Assembly: GCA_964512995.1 (NCBI GenBank)
Contig: CAZELM010000070.1
Span: forward strand, 1 to 14,910
DNA from: CAZELM01 sp964512995
Lineage (GTDB): Bacteria; CSSED10-310
DNA: 14,910 bases
Direction: 5' to 3'
The first letter of the stretch is position 1; each line of letters begins with the position of its first letter. A program made the position numbers and the translations under genes. Positions 1-8,109 of this stretch are shown here, piece after piece. Under the pieces are notes generated by a model. That model saw only the letters and a list, made by a program, of their open reading frames with translations, was not told the origin of the DNA and searched no databases.

Positions 1-18
1 AAGCTTCCCTTATTCTTC

Positions 19-660
19 TTACCCTTTCAAGATGTAGTTTATGGAACGCTTACTGTTCAACAGGATGCGATCAAGTAAAACCATTCCGGTTACAATCAAT
101 GCGGCGATGGGATAAAACAATAAACCAAGGAAAATGGACAGCACTGTGAGGCCGGGTTTTCTGGCAGCTAAACTATATACGCCAAGGATCAAAACCGGAT
201 CTTTGAAGCTTCTTTGGAGTCCATCCAGGACATAAATACCTGAACTCCACGCATGAAGAGACAGCGCCAGATAGGTAATGGCTGAAACAGCGGCATTGAA
301 TAGTCCACCCATCGTGTGCCCTGCCAAAAAGATCAAAGCGGTGGTTATTGGCAGGAGTATTGTGGCCAACAGCTTTGATAATGTGATCGGAGCGATCAGG
401 CAGGAGAGTGTCCTGAAGAGAATCAGAAATCCAGGACTCCGTAAGGCTTTTATTTTCATCATCTCTGCAAGAGCGTCATGGGGGAATAGCTCGGGATCAC
501 GAAATGTTTCCATCCACCAGATATGGATTCGGGTATCGTTCTGTACAAGCCGGTCATTCACAAAGTAGGGCCACTGTACCCATATCGCAGTCATGAAAGA
601 CAGGATGAAAATGAGAACAGCTCCTGAAATGAAATTGTTACGATCTTTTGATTCTTCCAT
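19..660 (-). CDS. Polytopic membrane protein, probably truncated glycosyltransferase-like
   Basis: This is a 213-residue integral membrane protein with about five hydrophobic segments, near residues 10-30, 76-92, 93-113, 120-140 and 170-196. A loop after the first segment carries Q40-N-D-T and a run rich in W, F, D and P (RDPELFPHD, 54-62). That loop resembles the first periplasmic loop of large bacterial membrane proteins related to the GT39/GT-C glycosyltransferases. A second loop (LQRSFKDP, 148-155) fits the same group. Those relatives are as I recall several hundred residues longer, and this one stops after the fifth segment, so it is either cut short by a nonsense or frameshift mutation or is a short variant. 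The ATG at 660 was chosen because AGAGG lies five bases upstream; the open frame continues further 5' only through an intergenic repeat to a TTG. It is the last gene of a leftward run with the oligosaccharyltransferase. The function is inferred. Confidence 0.6.
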   Translation of the reverse strand: MEESKDRNNFISGAVLIFILSFMTAIWVQWPYFVNDRLVQNDTRIHIWWMETFRDPELFPHDALAEMMKIKALRSPGFLILFRTLSCLIAPITLSKLLATILLPITTALIFLAGHTMGGLFNAAVSAITYLALSLHAWSSGIYVLDGLQRSFKDPVLILGVYSLAARKPGLTVLSIFLGLLFYPIAALIVTGMVLLDRILLNSKRSINYILKG

Positions 661-760
661 CGACGCCTCTGACTGCAAGAACCTATCAGGTATTGTGGGG
701 GAGGCTACATTCAGAGTTAGGTTTGATATGGAGGAGCACGTTGAATCATCTGAGATAACC

Positions 761-815
761 GGAAAAAATAGTAAACGATTCACACGGGAAATGAAAGAGG
801 AATGCCGTTTTTCCC
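761..815. repeat. Dispersed intergenic repeat, copy A
   Basis: This roughly 55-bp stretch matches positions 3094-3148 at about 46 of 55 bases in the same orientation. The best-conserved core reads ATAGT-A-ACGATTCACA-GGGAAATGAAAG. It lies between the stop of the oligosaccharyltransferase gene (907) and the start of the next leftward gene (660). Read in one frame of the minus strand it would add a false N-terminal extension to the downstream gene. Nothing shows whether it acts as DNA or RNA. Confidence 0.65.
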
Positions 816-906
816 TCACTTGGCATGCCGTCTCTCCTGACCTCTTTTCAGAGTATGTTGACAATGTGCATTCTGGTGTTCATCAAGCATTTTCATGGAT
901 ATGCTG

Positions 907-3066
907 CTAATCTGTAGCCGCGTCACCCGTCTGAACAGCGGTTTCCGATACGGTGTACTCTCGGCGGCCATTGCGCCATTCCAGCACAACCGGTCCTGTC
1001 ACCCGGCAGGGATACGGACAGTCCGTTGTGGAATAGGGAATTGACACCTCCGGGAGCGGCTGGTTCCAGATCCGGGTATAGTCAAAGGATCGGCCCGTGT
1101 TCGTCTGCACGTGACAGGAAAGGCGGTAGGGTGGCGAAGCGCTGTCCGGGATATCGATTCGAGCCCCAGTGACGCGCTCGAAAATTTTCACTCTGGCGCA
1201 TTCTGTCCCGTTGGGAAATCGATCGATGGTATCCGATTCGTAGATCAGCCGGAATCCATCGACTCCTTCGACGGTCTCCTGGGAGTTGGTAACGGTATCC
1301 GAACCATTGGCAATATGAAGACGCATGGAAGCAGGAGCAGCATATCCGCTTTGTTTCCACTGGTCCAGTGCGCCGATGATGTAGGCAAATCCCGCGAGTT
1401 TTTCTCCGAAATTTTCCGTCAGCACAAATCTGGCCTGAAGCGCATCCATGATTGCGCCTGCTTCCCGGCCATCGATCGTGGTGAAGAACCGGCAGGAGGC
1501 TTCGAGGCCTTCCCGGTGACCACCCGGCTCCGCACCAAAATTATTGGCAACGGGCGGCCGTCGGCCCAGCCAGGTGATCCAGTGTCCGGTCTCCCAGCTA
1601 TTCATGATACCATAATCCGGTTTTATCTCCGGCTGGTAGAAATCCCCGCATTCGGGAGTATGGTCGCGCAACCAGTGAATGGCACGGAAATGATCTTCCG
1701 AAATGCGGTGCCAGGTGTTTAATCCTTCAGTGATCAGATAATAATGAAATGTCATCACCGGAAGAAAAGCAAACGCCACGAATGATCCGATGGCGATGCG
1801 GGTGACTGGTTTCAGGCGGTCTTTGAATGTGTGAAACGCATCGGAACCGGTGATGATGACCAGGAGTATAAATGGGACGGCGAGATGAAAGGCGTATCGG
1901 TGTTGCTTGATAGCGACGATCGTCATGATGGAAACCCAGGTCAGAATGATGACCTCCCGGCCAGGATGATGCCAGCTTCGGATTCGCAGAAGATGCCAGG
2001 TGATCATGAGCGGAATGAGGTAGATCAGAGCCGTGAACAGTTCCTCTGGCGCATTCCAGGGCGGAAACACCACCGCTCGAAAGATGGAGAATGATTCCGT
2101 GATCGTCTCCCGCCAGGGATGATGCCCCAAAAGAAACGAGATCCCTTCCCGCCACACCGAAATGCTCCGGATCGATGCGATGAGGAGTCCCACGATCAGA
2201 GAACCCATGGCCAGCGATGCGGATCGGATATCCCGCGTGAGCCAGCGATTCCGGGTGATCAGAATCAGACCGATCAGCATGAATGGGATGGACTGGAATA
2301 CGGATAATCGATAAAAACTCCATTCATTCCCTGCGACCAGTCTCAATGGAATGCCCAGCAGGTAGATGATCGACGCAGTGATCATGATCGCGGCACCATG
2401 ACCGCTCCATCGCCGGTTGGATATCCCTGGGATGGGAATGAACGAGAGGATCAGAAGTGACAATCCGGCGATTCCGACAATGAGGATGGCGCCACGCCAC
2501 GCCAGTTGACAGAATGCCAGGAGCAGGCCGGTCAGAATAGCGGCGGATAAACGATCCACCCGGCTCATAACCGCCAGGGTGATGGTTGCAAGAAGCAGTT
2601 CCAGAACGTGATGATCGGGAAATCCGTACGCACAGGGTCTGAGATGTGCGGGCAGGATGGCCAGCAGAGCCATCGCGATCAGGAACTGTCCCGGTGGATC
2701 GCGTCTGCGAAAAAAGGGAGCGATTGAGAAAAGGCTCAGAAGTCCGAGTATCACGGGTACGAATCCCGTGGCGGTCTCGCTATCCCAGTCGAATCCTTGA
2801 CCCATTCGGATGAAAGCCATCAGGATGACATCATAGATCGGCTCCCAATGCGCCTGCGCACCGAACGGATAAGCGCTGAAGTAGTCGATTGGCGGGATGC
2901 TGATCCCATGTACGAGCAAATCCGCTCGCCGGATGTGATAATAGGGATCAAAATCGAGCATGACCCGATGACCATCGATATCGAGCCGTTGGATGGTAGC
3001 CATGCGAAGACCGCCAGCTATCACGGTGATGGCAATGATCAATCCCCATACACTCCGTTTCGTCAC
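907..3066 (-). CDS. STT3/AglB/PglB-like oligosaccharyltransferase
   Basis: This 719-residue protein is predicted to transfer a lipid-linked oligosaccharide to asparagine side chains on the outer face of the cytoplasmic membrane. The N-terminal two thirds (about 1-445) is polytopic and the last 270 residues form a soluble extracytoplasmic domain. The STT3 landmarks are visible in order. The first acidic motif is D38-F-D40 followed by PYYH. G148-F-P-D-H-H-V-L-E matches the second acidic motif. The TIXE motif of external loop 5 is T321-I-T-E324. The sequence at the WWDXG position is S490-W-E-T-G-H-W. In that last motif the usual Trp-Asp pair is replaced by Trp-Glu. The GTG start at 3066 has GGGAGG seven bases upstream. 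The gene follows the beta-helix gene by 111 bp and precedes another membrane protein, so an operon is likely. The family is firm; the glycan donor and targets are unknown. Confidence 0.9.
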   Translation of the reverse strand: MTKRSVWGLIIAITVIAGGLRMATIQRLDIDGHRVMLDFDPYYHIRRADLLVHGISIPPIDYFSAYPFGAQAHWEPIYDVILMAFIRMGQGFDWDSETATGFVPVILGLLSLFSIAPFFRRRDPPGQFLIAMALLAILPAHLRPCAYGFPDHHVLELLLATITLAVMSRVDRLSAAILTGLLLAFCQLAWRGAILIVGIAGLSLLILSFIPIPGISNRRWSGHGAAIMITASIIYLLGIPLRLVAGNEWSFYRLSVFQSIPFMLIGLILITRNRWLTRDIRSASLAMGSLIVGLLIASIRSISVWREGISFLLGHHPWRETITESFSIFRAVVFPPWNAPEELFTALIYLIPLMITWHLLRIRSWHHPGREVIILTWVSIMTIVAIKQHRYAFHLAVPFILLVIITGSDAFHTFKDRLKPVTRIAIGSFVAFAFLPVMTFHYYLITEGLNTWHRISEDHFRAIHWLRDHTPECGDFYQPEIKPDYGIMNSWETGHWITWLGRRPPVANNFGAEPGGHREGLEASCRFFTTIDGREAGAIMDALQARFVLTENFGEKLAGFAYIIGALDQWKQSGYAAPASMRLHIANGSDTVTNSQETVEGVDGFRLIYESDTIDRFPNGTECARVKIFERVTGARIDIPDSASPPYRLSCHVQTNTGRSFDYTRIWNQPLPEVSIPYSTTDCPYPCRVTGPVVLEWRNGRREYTVSETAVQTGDAATD

Positions 3067-3093
3067 ACATTATCCTCCCTGGAAATGGTTCGA

Positions 3094-3148
3094 GGAAGAA
3101 ATAGTAGACGATTCACATGGGAAATGAAAGGTAAATGCCTTTTCTCCG
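3094..3148. repeat. Dispersed intergenic repeat, copy B
   Basis: This is the second copy of the repeat at 761-815, about 84 percent identical and in the same orientation. It sits between the beta-helix gene stop (3178) and the GTG start of the oligosaccharyltransferase gene (3066). Its right end runs into the hairpin at 3137-3171, and that part is not conserved in copy A. Confidence 0.65.
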
Positions 3149-3171
3149 TTCGGTGGAGTGAGGAAAAAGGC
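3137..3171 (-). terminator. Hairpin after the beta-helix gene, possible weak terminator
   Basis: An outer stem GCCTTTT (3137-3143) pairs with AAAAGGC (3165-3171). Inside it, CTCC (3144-3147) pairs with GGAG (3155-3158). The hairpin begins seven bases after the leftward stop codon of the beta-helix gene. The sequence that follows on the minus strand is only moderately T-rich (ATTTACCTTT), so it may attenuate read-through into the oligosaccharyltransferase gene rather than stop it. Confidence 0.35.
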
Positions 3172-3177
3172 TTCGTT

Positions 3178-4638
3178 TCATTCGGAAAAACCCCATCGGA
3201 TCATCTGTATCGTACCGGCAATGTCAAAGGTTCCATGATCCATGGCAGCACCATAGAAGGTGATTTCATCAACAGTTCCGAACCCTTCTGGCCAGTAAAA
3301 ATCCAATACCGATTCATGATAACTAGCATTCCCCGGCACCGGGATGGATTTGAAGTCAATACCATCGTCGATCGATACCCAACTGGGGTATAACCAGTAC
3401 ATTCCATAAACATCCAGGAGTATGTACACATCGGCATCCCATGCGTCTTCGGCCGGATTATACAGAAAATAATGAAGATAAAACCGGTCACCCGGTTTGA
3501 GATCTGTGTCGTCCATTACCAGTTTCATTCCGAAAGGTTCTTGTGGAGCCAGATAATGGTATCCCATATCATAAACTCCAGCATCCGGGACATGATCAGA
3601 TCGCGTAGTACCTTGGCATACCAGGGTTGGATCTGCATGATCAACACATGGGGAGTTTTCTGTCTGACCGGAATCGATCTGAGAGAGATAATAATCACCC
3701 AGCGGACCGGTGACGAACACCGGATCATCTTTGAAACACCCAGGACCGATATCCCCATCTGTAGACCGATACCGGCTGTAGATCACATTGGCATATCCAA
3801 ACACAGTGCCGAGAATACAGGAATTCATATCGATATAAGCGGGAGGCGCCAGACATAGATCATAGCTGCTGTTCGAATCAAACGTACTGAATTCGATATA
3901 TCCAGTCGACTCACCGACCGCACCGCCATGAATGGAGCTGTTATCATAAAACAGGCAGTTGCTGATGGATAGAAGACATCCATGAATGCCACCGCCGCAT
4001 GTCATCTCGCCCCATCCGTTCGCATGATTGTCATGAAATATGCTGTTAGTTACGGTCAGGGTGCCTTCGGAAATGCCTGCACCCACACTATTGAAGGAAC
4101 TGCTCTCAGAACCGATGGTATTCCCACTGAAAACGCATCGATCAATATAGATGTCTCCATTCCTGCCAAACATCCCGGCACCTTTGATAAAATCGTCGAA
4201 GGATCCATCTGGATCATCCAGAACATTGTTGACGATATGGCATTCCCGAATGTGAAGCCTGCTGTTTTCTGCCAGGATCCCCGCTCCCTTTTCCGCATCG
4301 AATCCATTTTGGATGGTCACTTTTTCGATGCGTACCAGACCGGCGGATGCGCCGGGCAGCGTGATGACCCTGCCCATGGCTTTCCCATCCAGAATCGTAC
4401 TGTTCGGAACTGATGTGGATGTCAGCGTCAGATTCTGCGTTCCGGGCCATTGAATGTTTTCATGATAGATTCCGGGACTGAGCAAAACCGTATCACCGGC
4501 ATGAGCGGAATTTAAACCTTCTTGAATCGTCGGGTAGTCCAGAGGGATGGTGATAACGGCCGCTGAAACCGGCATCAGCGGGAGGAATACTATCCAGACA
4601 ATAAATACAACGACTATATCGTAATGATTTGTTTTCAT
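3178..4638 (-). CDS. Secreted right-handed beta-helix protein
   Basis: This 486-residue exported protein has a Sec signal peptide (about 1-27, hydrophobic run 8-22, cleavage near VSAA). Right after it comes the start of a pectate-lyase-like right-handed parallel beta-helix: Y35-PTIQEGLNSAHAGDTVLLSPGIY. Repeated coils follow to about residue 290, with conserved asparagine and glycine turns such as SNCLFYDNSS and GGGIHG. A SPCVDHADP element and a DAGVYDMGYHY element (353-362) close the helix, as in many secreted bacterial helix proteins. Residues 370-486 form a separate beta-rich domain that recurs at the end of the protein encoded at 8110-9183. The ATG at 4638 has AAGGAG six bases upstream. 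No catalytic residues of a polysaccharide lyase can be assigned, so an adhesin or glycan-binding role is as likely as an enzyme. Five N-X-S/T sequons occur (N69, N79, N233, N256, N437). Confidence 0.85.
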   Translation of the reverse strand: MKTNHYDIVVVFIVWIVFLPLMPVSAAVITIPLDYPTIQEGLNSAHAGDTVLLSPGIYHENIQWPGTQNLTLTSTSVPNSTILDGKAMGRVITLPGASAGLVRIEKVTIQNGFDAEKGAGILAENSRLHIRECHIVNNVLDDPDGSFDDFIKGAGMFGRNGDIYIDRCVFSGNTIGSESSSFNSVGAGISEGTLTVTNSIFHDNHANGWGEMTCGGGIHGCLLSISNCLFYDNSSIHGGAVGESTGYIEFSTFDSNSSYDLCLAPPAYIDMNSCILGTVFGYANVIYSRYRSTDGDIGPGCFKDDPVFVTGPLGDYYLSQIDSGQTENSPCVDHADPTLVCQGTTRSDHVPDAGVYDMGYHYLAPQEPFGMKLVMDDTDLKPGDRFYLHYFLYNPAEDAWDADVYILLDVYGMYWLYPSWVSIDDGIDFKSIPVPGNASYHESVLDFYWPEGFGTVDEITFYGAAMDHGTFDIAGTIQMIRWGFSE

Positions 4639-4801
4639 GTTGTTCTCCTTTCCGGGTTGTAAATACCTGTTCAATGATAAGGATACGTCGATGGGCGGAT
4701 TTTGTGTATCCGGATTGGAAATATTTTGAATAGATCGTCTGTTTTCTATCTGTTGAGCAGAAAGGCGTTTCCGATTTATCGAATGATTATGTTCGAGTTA
4801 T

Positions 4802-4829
4802 TTTACAGAACCAAAAAACCTGATAGAAT
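4802..4829 (+). promoter_or_regulatory. Sigma-70-type promoter for the cytochrome gene
   Basis: TTTACA (4802-4807) and TAGAAT (4824-4829) are separated by 16 bp, each one base away from the consensus hexamer. The predicted transcription start near 4836 gives a leader of about 34 nt ahead of the ATG at 4870. Confidence 0.55.
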
Positions 4830-4869
4830 CATGTTGTGTTTGTTTATTTTCCCTAAATTGGAGGGCCAG

Positions 4870-6135
4870 ATGGAAAAGGTCGTATTCAGATGGATTTTGT
4901 TGTCGGTATTGTTTGTTGCTGGTTTTGGCAATTCTGCTTCGATGGCTCAGACCTTGGGTGATCAGATTGTGATCGGGTGGAATGATCTGGGCATGCATTG
5001 TATGAACCGTAATTTTTCTCATCTTTGTATCTTGCCACCCTATAACACGGTGTGGGCTCAGGCGATCCAGAGAGGCACCAGCACCACGATGCCTTCTTTG
5101 CTTCAATCCGGTGTGAGTATCGAATACAGTTTCGCGGACAATACCTTTTCCGTTGGGAAGACGGACTTCTGGAGCTATGAACATCTTCTGTTCGGAGTCA
5201 ATCTTCCGGACAATGTCGGTCTGACGGGATATGGTATGACGGGTGTGCTCGCCAATGCTTCGACAGGATGGAAAGCCGATGGAATTCCCATCACACCGTT
5301 TGACGACGACAACTGGACCGTGGAACAACCGTATCAACTGGCTCAACTCACCTTGAAAAATACCAATGGCGATGTTCTGGATACATCCCAGATCGTCGTT
5401 CCCGTTTCGACCGAGATGCACTGTGAACAGTGTCATTCCGGCCCACAGGGAACCGAGATCGCCATTCTGACGAGACATGATAACGACAATGGAACGAATC
5501 TGCTGGGTTCGCAACCCGTTTTGTGCGCCAGTTGCCATGCCGACAATGCGTTGGGGACCACGGGTCAGCCCGAACTGCCTAATTTCTCTCTGGCCATGCA
5601 TGCAAAGCATTCTGAAGCCAATGTCACGAATTGCTACAGTTGCCATCCGGGAACAACGACGCAATGTCTCCGGGATGTCCATTCACTCAATGGGATGACC
5701 TGCCAGAATTGTCATGGTACCATCCATCAGATGGCTCAAGATCTGGATGATGGTCGTGAACCGTGGCTGGAAGAACCCAGTTGTCAGAACTGCCATGATG
5801 CGATTTACAGTACTGAACCGAATACGCTGTACAGGAATTCCAGAGGACATGGCGGTCTCTATTGTACAGCATGTCATGGCAGTCCGCATGTGACGTACCC
5901 ATCCCGGGAAGCCCGTGATAACCTGCAGAGTATCCGGCTTCAGGGTTCTGAAGGTGTCATCCGGGACTGCTATGTCTGCCATCGCCGATATCCAACCTCT
6001 CCCGGACCGCATGGATACATGTTTACCCCGAGCCCGACACCCACAATCGATGTTCCGGCAACCTCTCCCGTCAGTTTTTCCATTCTGTTTATCTTCCTGT
6101 CGATATTGATTCTCATCGGGAGATCAAGAAAATAA
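4870..6135 (+). CDS. Seven-heme c-type cytochrome with C-terminal membrane anchor
   Basis: This 421-residue exported electron-transfer protein has a signal peptide at 1-26 (hydrophobic run 7-20, cleavage near SMAQ). An N-terminal domain of about 155 residues contains GWNDLGMHCMNR and a conserved ILPPYNTVWAQ element without heme motifs. Seven CXXCH heme-attachment sites follow, starting at residues 185, 219, 255, 278, 305, 332 and 367. Several extra histidines (H243, H247, H271, H286, H327, H340, H381) could act as distal heme ligands. The C terminus has a Pro/Ser/Thr linker (386-400), one hydrophobic helix (403-417) and a final G-R-S-R-K, like a sorted or tail-anchored surface protein. The ATG at 4870 has GGAGG five bases upstream; the open frame extends further 5' but lacks a better start. 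The gene converges with the next one, 7 bp apart. Its partner reductase is not visible here. Confidence 0.9.
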   Translation: MEKVVFRWILLSVLFVAGFGNSASMAQTLGDQIVIGWNDLGMHCMNRNFSHLCILPPYNTVWAQAIQRGTSTTMPSLLQSGVSIEYSFADNTFSVGKTDFWSYEHLLFGVNLPDNVGLTGYGMTGVLANASTGWKADGIPITPFDDDNWTVEQPYQLAQLTLKNTNGDVLDTSQIVVPVSTEMHCEQCHSGPQGTEIAILTRHDNDNGTNLLGSQPVLCASCHADNALGTTGQPELPNFSLAMHAKHSEANVTNCYSCHPGTTTQCLRDVHSLNGMTCQNCHGTIHQMAQDLDDGREPWLEEPSCQNCHDAIYSTEPNTLYRNSRGHGGLYCTACHGSPHVTYPSREARDNLQSIRLQGSEGVIRDCYVCHRRYPTSPGPHGYMFTPSPTPTIDVPATSPVSFSILFIFLSILILIGRSRK

Positions 6136-6142
6136 GGACCTA

Positions 6143-7951
6143 TCATTTTCGAATCTTCATATATCTGAGTCCAATCCCGAGCAGCCGGTCGTCCCTCGCA
6201 TCCTCTCTCATTGTCGATGGACTTGCCGCATAAGGGATACGGAACTCGAGTACATTGGGCATTCTTTTTTCCAACATCGAAGTATGGAATGTCAATCGAT
6301 ATATACCCGGTGCAGATCCCGAAAATGAGTCTACAAAATGATCATTCAGAAAGACGTGTACGATCTGGGTTCGAAAAAAGCCGACGAAAATCTCGAGGTC
6401 ACACCGGTCTGATTCCATGAACTCCTCTTGAATCAGGAAAACCATCTGGCATGCGGCCCCCTTTGACCACCGCACGGATTCACCGGATTCAAGCGTCTCC
6501 ACATCATACCAATTCTCGAACAAGACATTTGTATCCGCGCACCCGATGACATGGTCCGGTTGAATCCGAGTTTTATTCTTCAAAGAATGATACCACAACC
6601 GTTTCATGGACAATTGTGGACTGGCCATAAATTGCGGAAATCGCCAGTCAAAGAGATATGATGGATTCTGATCGATGTTGGGATTCCAGTTCCAGGTAAT
6701 CGTGTCATTATTGAACAGCCCTTGATATGTGTTGATGAATATCGATACGGTTCCCAGGAGACAGAAAACAATCAGACTCACAAAGCGGACGACGGGCCGA
6801 TCCATTTTCGTCAGTTGCTTCCAGATCGCGAGCCAGATGATCAGGAATCCGGGGATGGCCTCCGCGCATAATCGGCTCCCAAATGCGTATCCACCCCACC
6901 AGTGGGGGAAGGAAGAAATCACGATCCAATGGAGAAATACCCAGATCACGGCACATCCGGCGATCCCGCTTGAAACCAGTCTTCGAATGAAAAAGAATCC
7001 CAGCAAGGAAACCATGAATATGTGAGGGGAGTAGATAAACAATCCACGGGCAGGGCTCACGCAATGACCAATTAACGCAGTCACAAAAGACCAGGATCTC
7101 ACGTTCAGCCCGTGCGTGATGTAATAGTCCGGCAGGATTTGCTCCCATTCATGAACAGAAAACCCAATAAACACGCCCATCATCACCGTCAGGGAGATCA
7201 TCAGCCGGATCCCGGTTCGAATATCTTTCCCGGTAATGAAGACCAGACTCGATACGATAAAGATGGATGCGGTCGGTCGGCATAGATACGCGGAAAACGA
7301 AAACAAGCTGTATGCATAGGGATTCAGCATGCGTTTTCCTGTTTGCCATTGTGATAATAACAGGAGACAGAACAGAATAAAAACAACACAGAAATCGGAA
7401 CTCCACAATGACTGACTGGTCGTGCTGATCAGAGACGAGCCGAATCCGAAAATCACCGTGAACAACAGACTCATCGAATGATTCACATAACAAATGCATA
7501 TGCATTGGGTTAAATGAAAAATAACCGTTACACAGATCGAGGAGATGATGTTCTCCCAGAAGATTAATCCCGATGGATTCAGCATATCATCGCCTCGCAG
7601 ATTCGCAAGCCACACAAACGGCAGGGAGAACAGAGATGTTCCGATGGGGAAATAATAATACAGACTGCCGTTTTTGGTGATGAACTGATAGTGTTTGCCG
7701 TATGGTTTCGATTCCGGAGAGCCGTAGGCGTCCAGTTTAAGTGAGCCATGTTGCAGGATGGCCTGCGAAGTCAATAACGATCCATGGGTATCGGTTATCA
7801 TGAAATTGGGCGAGAAGTAGGCTAGATTGAAGGCCGTTGCGCATAACACGATTACCCAGATGGGATAGTAGCGGGAAATGGCTTGCTCAATGCGATTCGT
7901 CACCGTGATGCCGCCAGCCCGTTGCTGGCATGCAGAATAATCGTTATTCAT
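6143..7951 (-). CDS. GT39/ArnT-like membrane glycosyltransferase
   Basis: This protein of about 600 residues has some ten hydrophobic segments, followed by a C-terminal beta-rich extracytoplasmic domain of about 130 residues. The first periplasmic loop carries TDTHGSLLTSQAILQHG. This fits the catalytic-Asp loop of GT-C enzymes that use polyprenyl-phosphate sugars (dolichyl-phosphate mannosyltransferase and ArnT types). The C-terminal part (ENWYDVETLESGESVRWSKG) resembles the sugar-binding-like domain often attached to such enzymes. The start is uncertain. The ATG at 7951 lacks a Shine-Dalgarno, an upstream GTG at 7981 has none either, and a GTG at 7903 is preceded by GGCGG and would give a compact N terminus just before the first membrane helix. 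It converges on the cytochrome gene and lies downstream of the OB-fold gene on the same strand. Together with the oligosaccharyltransferase it suggests surface glycosylation; the substrate is unknown. Confidence 0.8.
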   Translation of the reverse strand: MNNDYSACQQRAGGITVTNRIEQAISRYYPIWVIVLCATAFNLAYFSPNFMITDTHGSLLTSQAILQHGSLKLDAYGSPESKPYGKHYQFITKNGSLYYYFPIGTSLFSLPFVWLANLRGDDMLNPSGLIFWENIISSICVTVIFHLTQCICICYVNHSMSLLFTVIFGFGSSLISTTSQSLWSSDFCVVFILFCLLLLSQWQTGKRMLNPYAYSLFSFSAYLCRPTASIFIVSSLVFITGKDIRTGIRLMISLTVMMGVFIGFSVHEWEQILPDYYITHGLNVRSWSFVTALIGHCVSPARGLFIYSPHIFMVSLLGFFFIRRLVSSGIAGCAVIWVFLHWIVISSFPHWWGGYAFGSRLCAEAIPGFLIIWLAIWKQLTKMDRPVVRFVSLIVFCLLGTVSIFINTYQGLFNNDTITWNWNPNIDQNPSYLFDWRFPQFMASPQLSMKRLWYHSLKNKTRIQPDHVIGCADTNVLFENWYDVETLESGESVRWSKGAACQMVFLIQEEFMESDRCDLEIFVGFFRTQIVHVFLNDHFVDSFSGSAPGIYRLTFHTSMLEKRMPNVLEFRIPYAASPSTMREDARDDRLLGIGLRYMKIRK

Positions 7952-8109
7952 GATTCGGATGAATCTGCAACGGAGAATCACCTGCAGACATTGAACGGCT
8001 TGGCTGCTGTTTCATGCCGTTGTTGATCGTGACGGAACTGTTTTTTTTCGATTTGCGGCTGGTCGAAGAGTTCGTGGTTTCAATTTTCAACGGTTGACTT
8101 CCCCCATGT

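Noticed and set aside
661..864. N-terminal extension of the first leftward gene to a TTG at 864
   Set aside because: The extension translates intergenic repeat copy A, whereas the ATG at 660 has a proper ribosome binding site.
1111..2323. Several 87-203-residue frames inside the oligosaccharyltransferase gene on both strands
   Set aside because: They are shadows of a long, motif-complete gene with no features of their own.
4798..5682. Long leftward frame antisense to the cytochrome gene (294 residues)
   Set aside because: The sense frame has seven heme motifs, a signal peptide and a ribosome binding site. The antisense frame has no coherent protein features.
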